Positions 1-6,192 of a stretch of 23,074 nt of DNA are shown here, in pieces (positions within the stretch are counted from its first letter, which is position 1; each line of letters begins with the position of its first letter). This DNA comes from a virus. The translations under genes were made by a program, and so were the position numbers. The stretch is from positions 1 to 23,074 of IMG/VR virus record IMGVR_UViG_3300032285_003454; one strand, 5' to 3'. The notes under the pieces are model-generated. The model was not told the DNA's origin and made no database searches. It saw only the letters and a program-made list of their open reading frames with translations.

Positions 1-19
1 CCGACTGCCATATCGGAGG
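1..19 (-). tRNA. possible 5' part of a further tRNA, cut by window edge
   Basis: Read on the minus strand, the last 19 bases fit the start of a tRNA: a 7-nt acceptor strand (CCTCCGA), then T8-A9, then TGGC as a D-stem followed by AGTCGG as D-loop. It lies one spacer downstream of tRNA-Phe in the same direction, as expected for the next array member. The anticodon lies outside the window, so its identity is unknown. The spacer (20-49) holds a 6-bp hairpin, GTCCTG/CAGGAC. Confidence 0.35.
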
Positions 20-49
20 TGGGGGTTGTCCTGTTAATTCAGGACCTCG

Positions 50-125
50 TGGGGTGAGTGGGAATCGAACCACACATCTTCGGTTTTTCAGACCGACGCG
101 AACTGACCGCCTGCGCTATCACCCC
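50..125 (-). tRNA. tRNA-Phe(GAA)
   Basis: A full cloverleaf can be drawn. The acceptor GGGGTGA pairs with TCACCCC, with discriminator A. The anticodon stem TCGGT/ACCGA encloses the loop CTGAAAA, giving anticodon GAA. The T-arm GTGGTTCGATTCCCAC is canonical with G53-C61. CCA is not encoded, so the 3' end must be added by a host or phage CCA-adding enzyme. It is the most distal complete tRNA of the minus-strand array. Confidence 0.95.
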
Positions 126-201
126 ATTTTTCGTTTGCCAATATACAAACTTTTTTTGTTTCTTCTGTAAAAATAATTAAGATTTACTGAAGTAAGTTGT
201 T

Positions 202-260
202 GAAGGATGAGTTAGTTAATCACATCCTTCCCCTGTCTGAAGTAACTAATTCCAAACAGG
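202..260 (-). ncRNA. paired hairpins with complementary 13-nt loops in a tRNA spacer
   Basis: On the minus strand, two hairpins stand side by side with one base between them. The first (260 to 232) has stem CCTGTTTG/CAGACAGG; it is unbroken as RNA on this strand through one G-U pair but has a C-A mismatch on the other strand. The second (230 to 202) has stem GAAGGATG/CATCCTTC. Both loops are 13 nt long. Loop one contains TTAGTTA and loop two TAACTAA, which are perfect complements, so the loops can kiss within one molecule or between two. A small TTAC-TTCA-GTAA hairpin follows at 184-195. The element sits between tRNA-Pro and tRNA-Phe and would be part of the tRNA precursor. Its function is unknown; a processing signal or a ligand- or dimer-forming RNA are possibilities. 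Confidence 0.55.
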
Positions 261-266
261 TTTTTG

Positions 267-341
<75 letters not shown>

Positions 342-348
342 AATTAAG

Positions 349-423
349 TTCTCACGGCTGGACTCGAACCAGCGACCGTTTGTGTATCAGACAAAAACTC
401 TAAACCACCTGAGCTACGTGAGA
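349..423 (-). tRNA. tRNA-Ile(GAT)
   Basis: The acceptor TCTCACG pairs with CGTGAGA, discriminator A. The anticodon stem TTTGT/ACAAA encloses the loop CTGATAC, anticodon GAT. The T-arm GCTGGTTCGAGTCCAGC matches that of the neighbouring tRNA-Pro almost base for base. No CCA is encoded. Spacers of about 7 nt on both sides suggest processing from a shared precursor. Confidence 0.95.
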
Positions 424-430
424 ATGTTAG

Positions 431-501
431 AGCCTCTACTCGGAATCGAACCAAGAACAATTGATTACAAATCAATCGTTATACCTTTTAACTATAGAGG
501 C
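431..501 (-). tRNA. tRNA-Thr(TGT)
   Basis: The acceptor GCCTCTA pairs with TAGAGGC, discriminator T. The anticodon stem ATTGA/TCAAT encloses the loop TTTGTAA, anticodon TGT. The T-arm CTTGGTTCGATTCCGAG is canonical. At about 71 nt it is slightly short. No CCA is encoded. It lies 6-7 nt from both tRNA-Trp and tRNA-Ile. Confidence 0.93.
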
Positions 502-507
502 TTGTTG

Positions 508-579
508 CACGCCTGGAGAATTTCGAAATCCCGACACCTGATTTTGGAGACCAGTGCTCTGCCCCTGAGCTACAGACGT
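508..579 (-). tRNA. tRNA-Trp(CCA)
   Basis: The acceptor ACGTCTG pairs with CAGGCGT (one T-G pair), discriminator G. The anticodon stem CTGGT/ATCAG encloses the loop CTCCAAA, anticodon CCA. The T-arm GGGAT-TTCGAAA-TTCTC is odd: the nearly universal G53-C61 pair is replaced by T53/T61, a feature shared with the Lys and Asn tRNAs of this array. Its first ten bases overlap the end of the HNH gene, whose TAG stop is formed by the tRNA's own CTGTAGC. No CCA is encoded. Confidence 0.93.
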
Positions 580-1196
580 GTGTTTTCTTCATACCATTTT
601 TTTAATCTGTGACATTTAGGGTAATTAGCCCCTTTTGGTGATAATCCAACTTGAATTAAGGATTGTCTCATATTCCAATTATTATCTAATAAGGTTTTCA
701 ATAATAATTCGTCACTAACTTTTTCTCTTTTATCACCCTTATTTCTACCTCTCCACGTTGGGGTTAGAGAGTGACAATTTGGACATAAACATTCTAAATT
801 ATCTCGCTGGTTATTAAAATGATTTCCATCTTTATGTTCAAGTTCTAATGTGATTTTTTCTCCCAACCAATCAGAAATACCACATCTATTACAATTACCG
901 TTTTGTTCAAGAGATACTCTTTTTTTTAACCTTTCAAATGAAAGATTTTCAAAATTTTCATCAAGGATTTTACGATTAGCCGTTTCTCTGTTTAACTCTC
1001 CAATTTTTTTAAAATCAATCAAAAGTCGATTTCTCTCACTTGTTAATTTTACTTTTTCAGATTTTTTAGCCGATTCTGATTTTTTAAATTTATCTTCATC
1101 CGACCATTCTCTACTATTCCTACATTCCATAGAACAATAGTTTATCAACCCTTTTTTAGGTTCAAATTCTTTATTACATTTTTTACAATTATTCAT
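570..1196 (-). CDS. HNH endonuclease inserted in the tRNA array
   Basis: A 208-residue protein if started at the ATG at 1196, which places a zinc-finger pair at the very N-terminus (CKKC near the start, then YCSMEC). An in-frame ATG 42 nt upstream (1238) would add a weak 14-residue extension. A basic, charged helical linker follows. The HNH core has a CNRCG zinc knuckle, ELEHKDGNHFNN (the His-rich catalytic strand) and ECLCPNCHSLTPTWRGRN (second knuckle and final HNH histidine). This is the usual layout of stand-alone phage homing endonucleases, which nick DNA and spread their own gene. It sits between tRNA-Lys and tRNA-Trp and overlaps tRNA-Trp by 10 nt, so it looks inserted into a pre-existing array. 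TATTTATA occurs at 1222-1229, 25 nt before the start codon. Cutting specificity cannot be told from sequence. Confidence 0.9.
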   Translation of the reverse strand: MNNCKKCNKEFEPKKGLINYCSMECRNSREWSDEDKFKKSESAKKSEKVKLTSERNRLLIDFKKIGELNRETANRKILDENFENLSFERLKKRVSLEQNGNCNRCGISDWLGEKITLELEHKDGNHFNNQRDNLECLCPNCHSLTPTWRGRNKGDKREKVSDELLLKTLLDNNWNMRQSLIQVGLSPKGANYPKCHRLKKWYEENTRL

Positions 1197-1248
1197 ACGA
1201 ACTATGTTTAAGTTTATATTATATAAATATACGTTCAAATTAAAAAAG

Positions 1249-1320
1249 TGACCCCGGAGAATTTCGAAATCCCGACTCCCTAGTTAAAAGCTAGGTGCTC
1301 TTCCCCTGAGCTACGAGGTC
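1249..1320 (-). tRNA. tRNA-Lys(TTT)
   Basis: The acceptor GACCTCG pairs with CGGGGTC (one T-G pair), discriminator A. The anticodon stem CCTAG/CTAGG encloses the loop CTTTTAA, anticodon TTT. The T-arm is GGGAT-TTCGAAA-TTCTC, identical to that of tRNA-Trp, with T53/T61 in place of G-C. No CCA is encoded. It lies 8 nt from tRNA-Asn. Confidence 0.94.
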
Positions 1321-1328
1321 ATTGTTTG

Positions 1329-1400
1329 CGGTGATGGGGAATTTCGAAATCCCGACCCTCTGATTAACAATCAGAAGCTCTTCCTCTGAGCTACATCACC
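1329..1400 (-). tRNA. tRNA-Asn(GTT)
   Basis: The first tRNA of the array in transcription order. The acceptor GGTGATG pairs with CATCACC, discriminator G. The anticodon stem TCTGA/TCAGA encloses the loop TTGTTAA, anticodon GTT. The T-arm GGGAT-TTCGAAA-TTCCC again has T53/T61. No CCA is encoded. Only 36 nt separate it from the terminator hairpin upstream and no promoter of the kind found elsewhere in the window is visible there, so it probably depends on read-through. Confidence 0.95.
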
Positions 1401-1436
1401 ATTTTCCCAATACGTCAAAGAACCATTTTTAACACC

Positions 1437-1471
1437 AAAAAAAAACCCTGAACTTTTTGTAGTCCAGGGTT
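1437..1471 (-). terminator. terminator (probable attenuator) before the tRNA array
   Basis: On the minus strand AACCCTGGACT (1471-1461) and AGTTCAGGGTT (1454-1444) form an 11-bp stem with one G-U pair and a 6-nt loop, running into an uninterrupted T tract: a textbook intrinsic terminator. The downstream arm AAGTTCAGGGTT is an exact 12-nt copy of 1521-1510 inside the leader ORF. The upstream terminator arm can therefore pair with either copy, and an 11-bp antiterminator with a loop of about 38 nt is possible. The terminator lies between the only visible promoter and the first tRNA. Confidence 0.85.
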
Positions 1472-1494
1472 TCCTTATATATTTGATGATACGA

Positions 1495-1608
1495 TTACAT
1501 CTTATTAAGAACCCTGAACTTACGGCAATCCTGCCCCTTAATCGTAAACCACGATTGGCCCACGTTTGTCGGGAGATTACTTGCGTTATGTTTTGAGTTC
1601 TGTTTCAT
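1495..1608 (-). CDS. 37-residue leader peptide or small protein before the tRNA array
   Basis: An ATG 29 nt downstream of a consensus Bacteroidota-type promoter opens a 37-codon frame ending in TAA. The peptide resembles no family I recognise. Codons 20-24 read Trp-Phe-Thr-Ile-Lys (TGG TTT ACG ATT AAG), and Asn, Pro and more Thr and Lys codons precede them, so it uses all seven amino acids served by the complete tRNAs downstream. Codons 30-33 (K-F-R-V) are the 12-nt copy of the terminator arm. The spacing is like that of amino-acid biosynthesis leaders: a ribosome stalled at codons 20-24 leaves the copy free, one that reaches the stop covers it. The ORF is visibly more GC-rich than its neighbours. 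The alternative is an ordinary small gene with its own terminator. Confidence 0.65.
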   Translation of the reverse strand: MKQNSKHNASNLPTNVGQSWFTIKGQDCRKFRVLNKM

Positions 1609-1637
1609 TGTTTTCTTATTAAATATCAATTGTTTTA

Positions 1638-1668
1638 CAAAAGTACTACTATTTTTGAGTTATGTCAA
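1638..1668 (-). promoter_or_regulatory. Bacteroidota-type promoter of the tRNA leader transcript
   Basis: On the minus strand TTG (1668-1666), a 20-nt spacer, then TACTTTTG (1645-1638) matches the Bacteroidota -33/-7 pattern TTG ... TAnnTTTG. The same spacing of exactly 20 recurs at seven other places in the window. Transcription would start near 1632, giving a leader of about 25 nt before the 37-codon ORF. Confidence 0.75.
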
Positions 1669-1675
1669 GTTTTTT

Positions 1676-2380
1676 TTAAAACATTTTAATTTGAGTACCG
1701 TTATTAGAATTGTTATCACTATTAGTCCAAATTACTTCAGATGTCTTTCGTCTTTGTCCTTGTAGATTTTTTAACAGTTTGAAGTCCATCCATGTTGCTT
1801 CACTATTTTCACAAACTATCACCTGTCCTTGACGTTCTAATACCCAATTTTTAAGTTCATCATAGTCAATATTATTATTACCATGTTTATAATATTTTCC
1901 TCCATTACCTTGGTAAGGAGGGTCTATAAACCAAGTCGCTGTTTGATTTGGTATATCTTTATAATCACCACACATTATAGTCCAATGACGTATTTTATTT
2001 ACATCATTAGATAATCTTAATCGATTTTTTTCATGCCAAATATTAAACTTACCAACAGAACGTTTTGGTTGAGCCGAACTTGGGTTACAGAAAAAAGAAA
2101 TCAAATCTTTTTGAACTTCAGTTAAATGACTAAATTCATCATCATGTAATGTTTGTCCAACATTAATTAAAGGTAAAGAAAGTATTTCCTCACTTGAGGT
2201 GTCTTTTAAATAATTCCAAATATCAATTATTTTTTTATCCTTATCTAATATTATAACATCTTTAGTATAATTTTTTAAAGAGTACACTGCAGAACCGGCA
2301 AATGGTTCAATTATTAAATCATGTTTTGGTTGGGGGTAATATCTAAATACTTTTTCTTTTCTTCCGTAATAGTAAAACAT
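1676..2380 (-). CDS. DNA adenine methyltransferase, D12 class (Dam-like)
   Basis: A 234-residue protein with the SAM-binding motif EPFAGS (residues 25-30) near the N-terminus and the catalytic motif DPPY (153-156) downstream, the order of the alpha class that includes Dam and many type II N6-adenine methylases. It is shorter than Dam (about 280), mainly because the recognition region is short. It follows the restriction-enzyme-like gene by only 3 nt and shares its promoter, so the pair probably forms a restriction-modification unit in which this enzyme protects the site. Its stop codon lies at the edge of the tRNA-leader promoter region. The recognition sequence cannot be deduced. Confidence 0.88.
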   Translation of the reverse strand: MFYYYGRKEKVFRYYPQPKHDLIIEPFAGSAVYSLKNYTKDVIILDKDKKIIDIWNYLKDTSSEEILSLPLINVGQTLHDDEFSHLTEVQKDLISFFCNPSSAQPKRSVGKFNIWHEKNRLRLSNDVNKIRHWTIMCGDYKDIPNQTATWFIDPPYQGNGGKYYKHGNNNIDYDELKNWVLERQGQVIVCENSEATWMDFKLLKNLQGQRRKTSEVIWTNSDNNSNNGTQIKMF

Positions 2381-2383
2381 TTT

Positions 2384-3301
2384 TTACTTGAATTTTTTGT
2401 TGATGCGGTTTATCACTTCGGACGTACTGTATTCATCCGAATTTTCATTAAGCTCATAATACTCTTTCGCAACTTGTTTATGATTAAGGTAATAAAAATT
2501 AACACTTGTATTTTTGTACGAAGTTTCAATTAACTCATTAAATTTTTTAACATAGCTATCCTGAGTACCAACAATATAACAAGGACATTTTGATTGTAAA
2601 GAGGACATTCTACTCATTCCGCTATCAACACCAGTACTATGTTCTACTTCAAATGCTTTAATTGGATTACCATTATCATCAATCCAAATACAATCAATAT
2701 CATCAGCACGTGTGTTAATTCCATTAAAATCATTCACTAATATATCTGAAAAATCCTGATTAATTGTTTGGTTATCTTTAATCTTTTTATTTCTATCACT
2801 ATTTGGGATATAAACATTATAACCACACAACTTAGCAATACCGGTTAATTCATACTGAATTGTAGTGTGAATATCTTCAGTTCGATTAACGGTATCTTTT
2901 CTATATTGAGGAGCGTAGTTTGGGTCAGTAATCATAGATAATTGAGCATCTTGTAAAATACCATCAATGTAGTAATAATTTTCACCTGTAGTTGGGTCTT
3001 TACGGTATTTCATGTCACTATGAACACTCAAATATTTTAAAACTCCTTTACCTATTGGTAAATTATCTTGTCTTTGACGGATAAAAGTTAACCCAGAACG
3101 TCTAGACCCCTGAATTACACTCAGGGCTGAAGGACCTGTACCTTCAGAATTTAAACCAAAATATTCAGGAAAAACTTTATATTGAGCGTCAACTTTAGAT
3201 TTAAGATGACTATCAGATGTATATTCACCATTTTTACTTCTTTTTAAAACTTCTGCTCCGATTAAATATGATAATGCTTCTGTCGATGTGTTTAGTTTCA
3301 T
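2384..3301 (-). CDS. probable type II restriction endonuclease
   Basis: A 305-residue protein. Around residues 200-233 it has acidic residues (ADDIDCIW, D200-D203), a strand with GNPI, then AFEVEHSTGVDSGMSRMSSL. The F-E-V-E-H-S/T ... SG ... RM-L pattern occurs in a set of restriction-enzyme-like proteins with a PD-(D/E)XK-type core. The usual lysine is absent in this reading (E218-V-E220), so the catalytic assignment is tentative. It is the first gene of a two-gene unit with the D12 methylase and is preceded by its own consensus promoter and a leader of about 20 nt. The sequence up to residue 150 is unrecognised and may hold target recognition. Order R then M is less usual, because new hosts would need M first. 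Confidence 0.65.
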   Translation of the reverse strand: MKLNTSTEALSYLIGAEVLKRSKNGEYTSDSHLKSKVDAQYKVFPEYFGLNSEGTGPSALSVIQGSRRSGLTFIRQRQDNLPIGKGVLKYLSVHSDMKYRKDPTTGENYYYIDGILQDAQLSMITDPNYAPQYRKDTVNRTEDIHTTIQYELTGIAKLCGYNVYIPNSDRNKKIKDNQTINQDFSDILVNDFNGINTRADDIDCIWIDDNGNPIKAFEVEHSTGVDSGMSRMSSLQSKCPCYIVGTQDSYVKKFNELIETSYKNTSVNFYYLNHKQVAKEYYELNENSDEYSTSEVINRINKKFK

Positions 3302-3323
3302 TGTTGATGTTTTATTTTATAAT

Positions 3324-3354
3324 CAAATATAATACAAGTTTATCAATTAAACAA
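3324..3354 (-). promoter_or_regulatory. Bacteroidota-type promoter of the restriction-modification pair
   Basis: On the minus strand TTTG (TTG at 3354-3352), a spacer of exactly 20 nt, then TATATTTG (3331-3324). The endonuclease start codon follows 22 nt later. Same architecture as the promoters at 1638, 8791, 13461, 13613, 17731 and 22469. Confidence 0.7.
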
Positions 3355-3367
3355 ATATTTACCTAAT

Positions 3368-4033
3368 ATGAATACGAGTGAATTACAACTAAAAAGATTA
3401 ATGGACACTGTGGTTAAAATGTTATCTGTAATTGATGCGGATGGTATAACATTGCGTTTAACAGGTGAATATAAAAAATCATTTCATTACAAAAAAGCAC
3501 CTGTCTATACAATAGAAAACCCTAAAAACTTACCATACACCCATGAAGCTCTCTCAGGTTACATTGATGAAGAAATACATTCGTTAAGAAAATTTTTTCC
3601 TGAGGTTAACATCGCTCCGCAATTTTTATATTATTTAGATTGCGATGGTTTGTATATTCCACAAAAAACTTTAAATACAATTAGTCGTTGTCTTGTAGGG
3701 AAATCATTTAAATTAGATTCCCAATATGATATGAAAAAAATATCTGTTGGGGGGTATTTTACTGACAACTTTTATTTTGAGGTAGATGCTGAGATGATTG
3801 TTGTCGGAGTTGATTTAAAAATACAATATGTGGATATAACATTAGATGGTGAAATTTACTATGGATTTGATGAAGATGAAATACTTGACATAATTCACGA
3901 TAAGTTTGACCACCATATTGATGAGCTAATATGGGGATGTCTAACTGAGGATATAACAAACAACAAATCTTTCGTTGATTTTAACTGGATGGCTTGGCAT
4001 GTGAATACTAACTATATACTACCTCAATCCTGA
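3368..4033 (+). CDS. hypothetical protein, 221 aa
   Basis: I do not recognise this protein. It is soluble-looking and acidic toward the C-terminus (FDEDEILDIIHDKFDHHIDELIW), with a middle region rich in alternating hydrophobic residues and tyrosines that suggests beta structure. There is no signal peptide or membrane segment. It is a lone plus-strand gene between minus-strand genes: its start is divergent from the restriction gene and its end overlaps the end of the next minus gene by 10 nt. The upstream AATATTTACCTAATATG resembles, but does not match, the TATTTATA start-region motif seen at other genes. Confidence 0.8.
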   Translation: MNTSELQLKRLMDTVVKMLSVIDADGITLRLTGEYKKSFHYKKAPVYTIENPKNLPYTHEALSGYIDEEIHSLRKFFPEVNIAPQFLYYLDCDGLYIPQKTLNTISRCLVGKSFKLDSQYDMKKISVGGYFTDNFYFEVDAEMIVVGVDLKIQYVDITLDGEIYYGFDEDEILDIIHDKFDHHIDELIWGCLTEDITNNKSFVDFNWMAWHVNTNYILPQS

Positions 4034-4581
4034 ATAATAAATTTTTCTAAATCCACACTAATACCAGTCTTATAGGTAATTTCTTCTGTGAAAATGTCAT
4101 CAATAATTTCCTTCACTTCATTTTGAATTTCCCATCCAATAGATTGGTCGTTAAGTGCTTGTTTTAAATCACGAACTCCTTCACCTGTCATTACTAAATC
4201 CACCTCACCACCCGGTAAAATATAAACATCTACTTTAAAATATTCCCCATCTTCTTGGTCTATTATTTTAGCTTTGAAATCAAAACTGTATCCACCTGAA
4301 AAGTTATATCGGTCTGTTTTAAAGGTTTTCTGTAATAGTTCTTCAGTCAATTTAACCGATTGTTCCCTACCCAAGAAATCCCTTAATAATTTAATAAGGA
4401 TATTAAAGTCTTTTTCCCACACATCAACTTCAAAGAAATCCATAATCATATTATCAATATGTGGTTGTTCACCTTTACTAACTTGTTTCTCAAACAATTT
4501 ATTAATCAAATTTTTAAAATTTGGCTTATCCAACTCTTCCTTCAAAAATTTATTTTGTTCCTCTGTTATTAGGTATTTCAT
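4024..4581 (-). CDS. ITEEQ-tagged hypothetical protein, 185 aa
   Basis: The protein opens with MKYLITEEQNKFLKEEL, the short hydrophobic-strand-plus-ITEEQ-plus-helix module shared with genes starting at 7222, 8103 and 8420. A charged helical region (about 18-100) follows, then a segment that alternates strand-like stretches (SFDFKAKII, YFKVDVYILPGGEVDLVM). The fold and function are unknown. AATATTTATTTAATATG surrounds the start, a variant of the TATTTATA motif only 4 nt from the ATG. It follows the HAD gene by 12 nt. Because the tag sits on otherwise unrelated proteins, it may be a targeting or processing signal (for example into the prohead) and not part of the enzyme fold. Confidence 0.85.
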   Translation of the reverse strand: MKYLITEEQNKFLKEELDKPNFKNLINKLFEKQVSKGEQPHIDNMIMDFFEVDVWEKDFNILIKLLRDFLGREQSVKLTEELLQKTFKTDRYNFSGGYSFDFKAKIIDQEDGEYFKVDVYILPGGEVDLVMTGEGVRDLKQALNDQSIGWEIQNEVKEIIDDIFTEEITYKTGISVDLEKFIIQD

Positions 4582-4593
4582 ATTAAATAAATA

Positions 4594-5166
4594 TTACCCT
4601 TCCAAAAAGGACAATACCTTTTCTTTAACCCCAAGTTGTTTGATACCCTCATTGTTCAAAGGTGTTAAAACAAAGTTGTCCAATCCCCATTCATGTTCAA
4701 ATTCCATTCCGTAATGTAGTCCGGTCTTCCCCATCTCCAAATCATCAATCGCAACCCAATGTGTAACTTCGGGATGTTCTTTTAACCACTCTTGAATCTG
4801 TAAACTTCTTGTTCCTTCCAAATCCCAATTTCGGTGCCAGGTAACTTTTTCCCCATCAATCGTATTGGTTGTGAAATCAATTGGTCGTTTGATGATACCT
4901 TGTTTCTCATAATAATCACCCATCTCTTCAACTGAACACCAAACTTTCCAATCAGAAGATACAACGATTTCAGCACCAGTCTGTTCCAAGATTTCATTCA
5001 ATACCTTTATTGCCTTCTTGTCAAAGTTATCAAAACGAGCATCAATAGGCATTGTCATTACTGATTGACTCAATTTTTTTCTATACTTTTTTTGTTTTTT
5101 AAATCGTGACCCCCAATTATTGGACAGACAGATAACTCCATCGTGGTCTAACATTATAATCTTCAT
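4594..5166 (-). CDS. HAD-family phosphatase (Swiss-Army-Knife RNA-repair HAD type)
   Basis: A 190-residue protein with the HAD motifs: motif I LDHDGVI (D7 nucleophile, D9), motif II VVSSDW (S70/S71) and a distal acidic pair WVAIDDLEM (D141, D142) for Mg2+. The pattern L-D-H/V-D-G-V with SSxWR-like motif II resembles the HAD domain found in RNA end-repair proteins, so removal of a 5' or 3' phosphate from nucleic acid ends is a reasonable guess; a small-molecule phosphatase is not excluded. Its ATG overlaps the stop of the 56-aa upstream gene (ATGA), so the two are translationally coupled. Confidence 0.78.
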   Translation of the reverse strand: MKIIMLDHDGVICLSNNWGSRFKKQKKYRKKLSQSVMTMPIDARFDNFDKKAIKVLNEILEQTGAEIVVSSDWKVWCSVEEMGDYYEKQGIIKRPIDFTTNTIDGEKVTWHRNWDLEGTRSLQIQEWLKEHPEVTHWVAIDDLEMGKTGLHYGMEFEHEWGLDNFVLTPLNNEGIKQLGVKEKVLSFLEG

Positions 5167-5333
5167 TTTTTCTTTGAGTATTTTTCCCTGTTGGAAAGTT
5201 TCCTGTCAGGGTCGTATTTGTATTTGATGTCAACAGAAATCGGGCCGTTCTTGAACTTATCCAAATCATAAGTCCAAACAGCAATGGTCTCGTCCGTTTC
5301 GTAGGTTCTTGTAAATTTAGTTTTGTCGCTCAT
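5163..5333 (-). CDS. small hypothetical protein, 56 aa
   Basis: A 56-codon frame beginning MSDKTKFTRTYETDETIAVW and ending in a run of lysines. It is supported as a real gene by filling the gap between neighbours, by its ATGA overlap with the HAD gene, and by a promoter-like element directly upstream. The sequence, about one third charged, reads as two or three strands (TIAVWTYDLDKF, PISVDIKYKYDP) and a basic tail. No family is recognised. Confidence 0.75.
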   Translation of the reverse strand: MSDKTKFTRTYETDETIAVWTYDLDKFKNGPISVDIKYKYDPDRKLSNREKYSKKK

Positions 5334-5340
5334 AAGGGAG

Positions 5341-5371
5341 CTAAGATACGAAATTATTTTTCGTTTTCCAA
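5341..5371 (-). promoter_or_regulatory. probable promoter for the 56-aa protein and HAD phosphatase
   Basis: On the minus strand TTTG (TTG at 5371-5369), a spacer of exactly 20 nt and TATCTTAG (5348-5341), one mismatch from TAnnTTTG. The start codon at 5333 lies only 7 nt downstream, so the message would have almost no leader. It overlaps the end of the upstream gene. Confidence 0.45.
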
Positions 5372-5767
5372 ATTAATTAATGGAACAAAATCTTTTGATG
5401 GGGTAAATTCTAAGTTATCAACAACGACAGGTATATCAATACTAAAAAATTTAAGGAATTCCTCAATGTCATGACCTATTTGAACTGAAAACTCATACCA
5501 TCCTTTATTAACACGGTCTCTTCCAATTATCTTTTCTTTATTACCAAACGCACATAAGTAATAATTAACCATACCTTCACCATTAACCAATTTAACCGAT
5601 ACAAAAAGATGGTCTTTCATCTCACCAATACTTATTAACTGAGCAACTTTATCTATATGAAATTGATAATAACCCTTTTGAGGTTTTTCACTGAAACTAA
5701 CACGATGGTCATAACCAAAAGTTTTACCCTCAAGAAATTTATTTATCCCGTTAAGTTCTTTATTCAT
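5354..5767 (-). CDS. hypothetical protein, 137 aa
   Basis: Not recognised. It has an N-terminal helical stretch (NKELNGINKFLEG), then mainly strand-like segments with conserved-looking aromatic residues (KGYYQFHIDKVAQLI, HLFVSVKLV, NYYLCAFG, GWYEFSVQIG), suggesting a small beta domain. There is no signal peptide. Its start overlaps the stop of the upstream lipoprotein gene by 4 nt (ATGA), so both probably come from one transcript that also includes the metalloprotease-like gene. Confidence 0.8.
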   Translation of the reverse strand: MNKELNGINKFLEGKTFGYDHRVSFSEKPQKGYYQFHIDKVAQLISIGEMKDHLFVSVKLVNGEGMVNYYLCAFGNKEKIIGRDRVNKGWYEFSVQIGHDIEEFLKFFSIDIPVVVDNLEFTPSKDFVPLINLENEK

Positions 5768-6192
5768 CGTCTAACACCAGGTTTAGAATTACCTCTCTGT
5801 GGTTCATTATTTCTTTTATAATGAGTTACATTTGGTTTAGGAGTATTGATAGTCGGTGAAGGATTGTTGTGTTGTGGTGGAGGTGGTGGTAATGGTAGTG
5901 TCGTCTGTTGATAGTTATAGTTTGGATAATAATTGTTGTTTCTATTATAGTAGTTATAGTCAGGATAGTTGTTGTAATAAGTTACAGGTAATACGGTTCT
6001 GTTACCATAGTAATCCTCACTAGATACTGGCCTTGCTTTAGGTTCGTGATGTGTTACCCAAAACTCTTCAGTCCTGTTCCAATACATCTCATCATCCTCA
6101 GGTCTTGTTCTGTCGTCAGTTAGATTTTCAAAACTACCACAAGATGTGAATAGTAAGATAAATAATAATATGTTAAGATTTTTCAATTGCAT
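5764..6192 (-). CDS. lipoprotein, Tyr/Asn/Pro-rich
   Basis: A 142-residue protein with a short lipoprotein signal peptide (hydrophobic ILLFILLF) and lipobox FTSC, giving Cys18 as the lipidated residue. The mature part is low in complexity: an acidic/aromatic segment, then YNNYPDYNYYNRNNNYYPNY, a polyproline run and an Asn/Pro/Arg tail. Such a chain is probably unstructured and could extend from the envelope. On a phage genome it may be a surface protein that blocks superinfection or alters adhesion; that is inference. Its ATG lies 20 nt inside the 3' end of the metalloprotease-like gene, and its stop overlaps the next start. Confidence 0.85.
   Translation of the reverse strand: MQLKNLNILLFILLFTSCGSFENLTDDRTRPEDDEMYWNRTEEFWVTHHEPKARPVSSEDYYGNRTVLPVTYYNNYPDYNYYNRNNNYYPNYNYQQTTLPLPPPPPQHNNPSPTINTPKPNVTHYKRNNEPQRGNSKPGVRR

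Noticed and set aside
1197-1238. Longer N-terminus of the HNH endonuclease
   Set aside because: The extra 14 residues are AT-rich noise; the inner ATG puts the first zinc knuckle at the N-terminus as expected.
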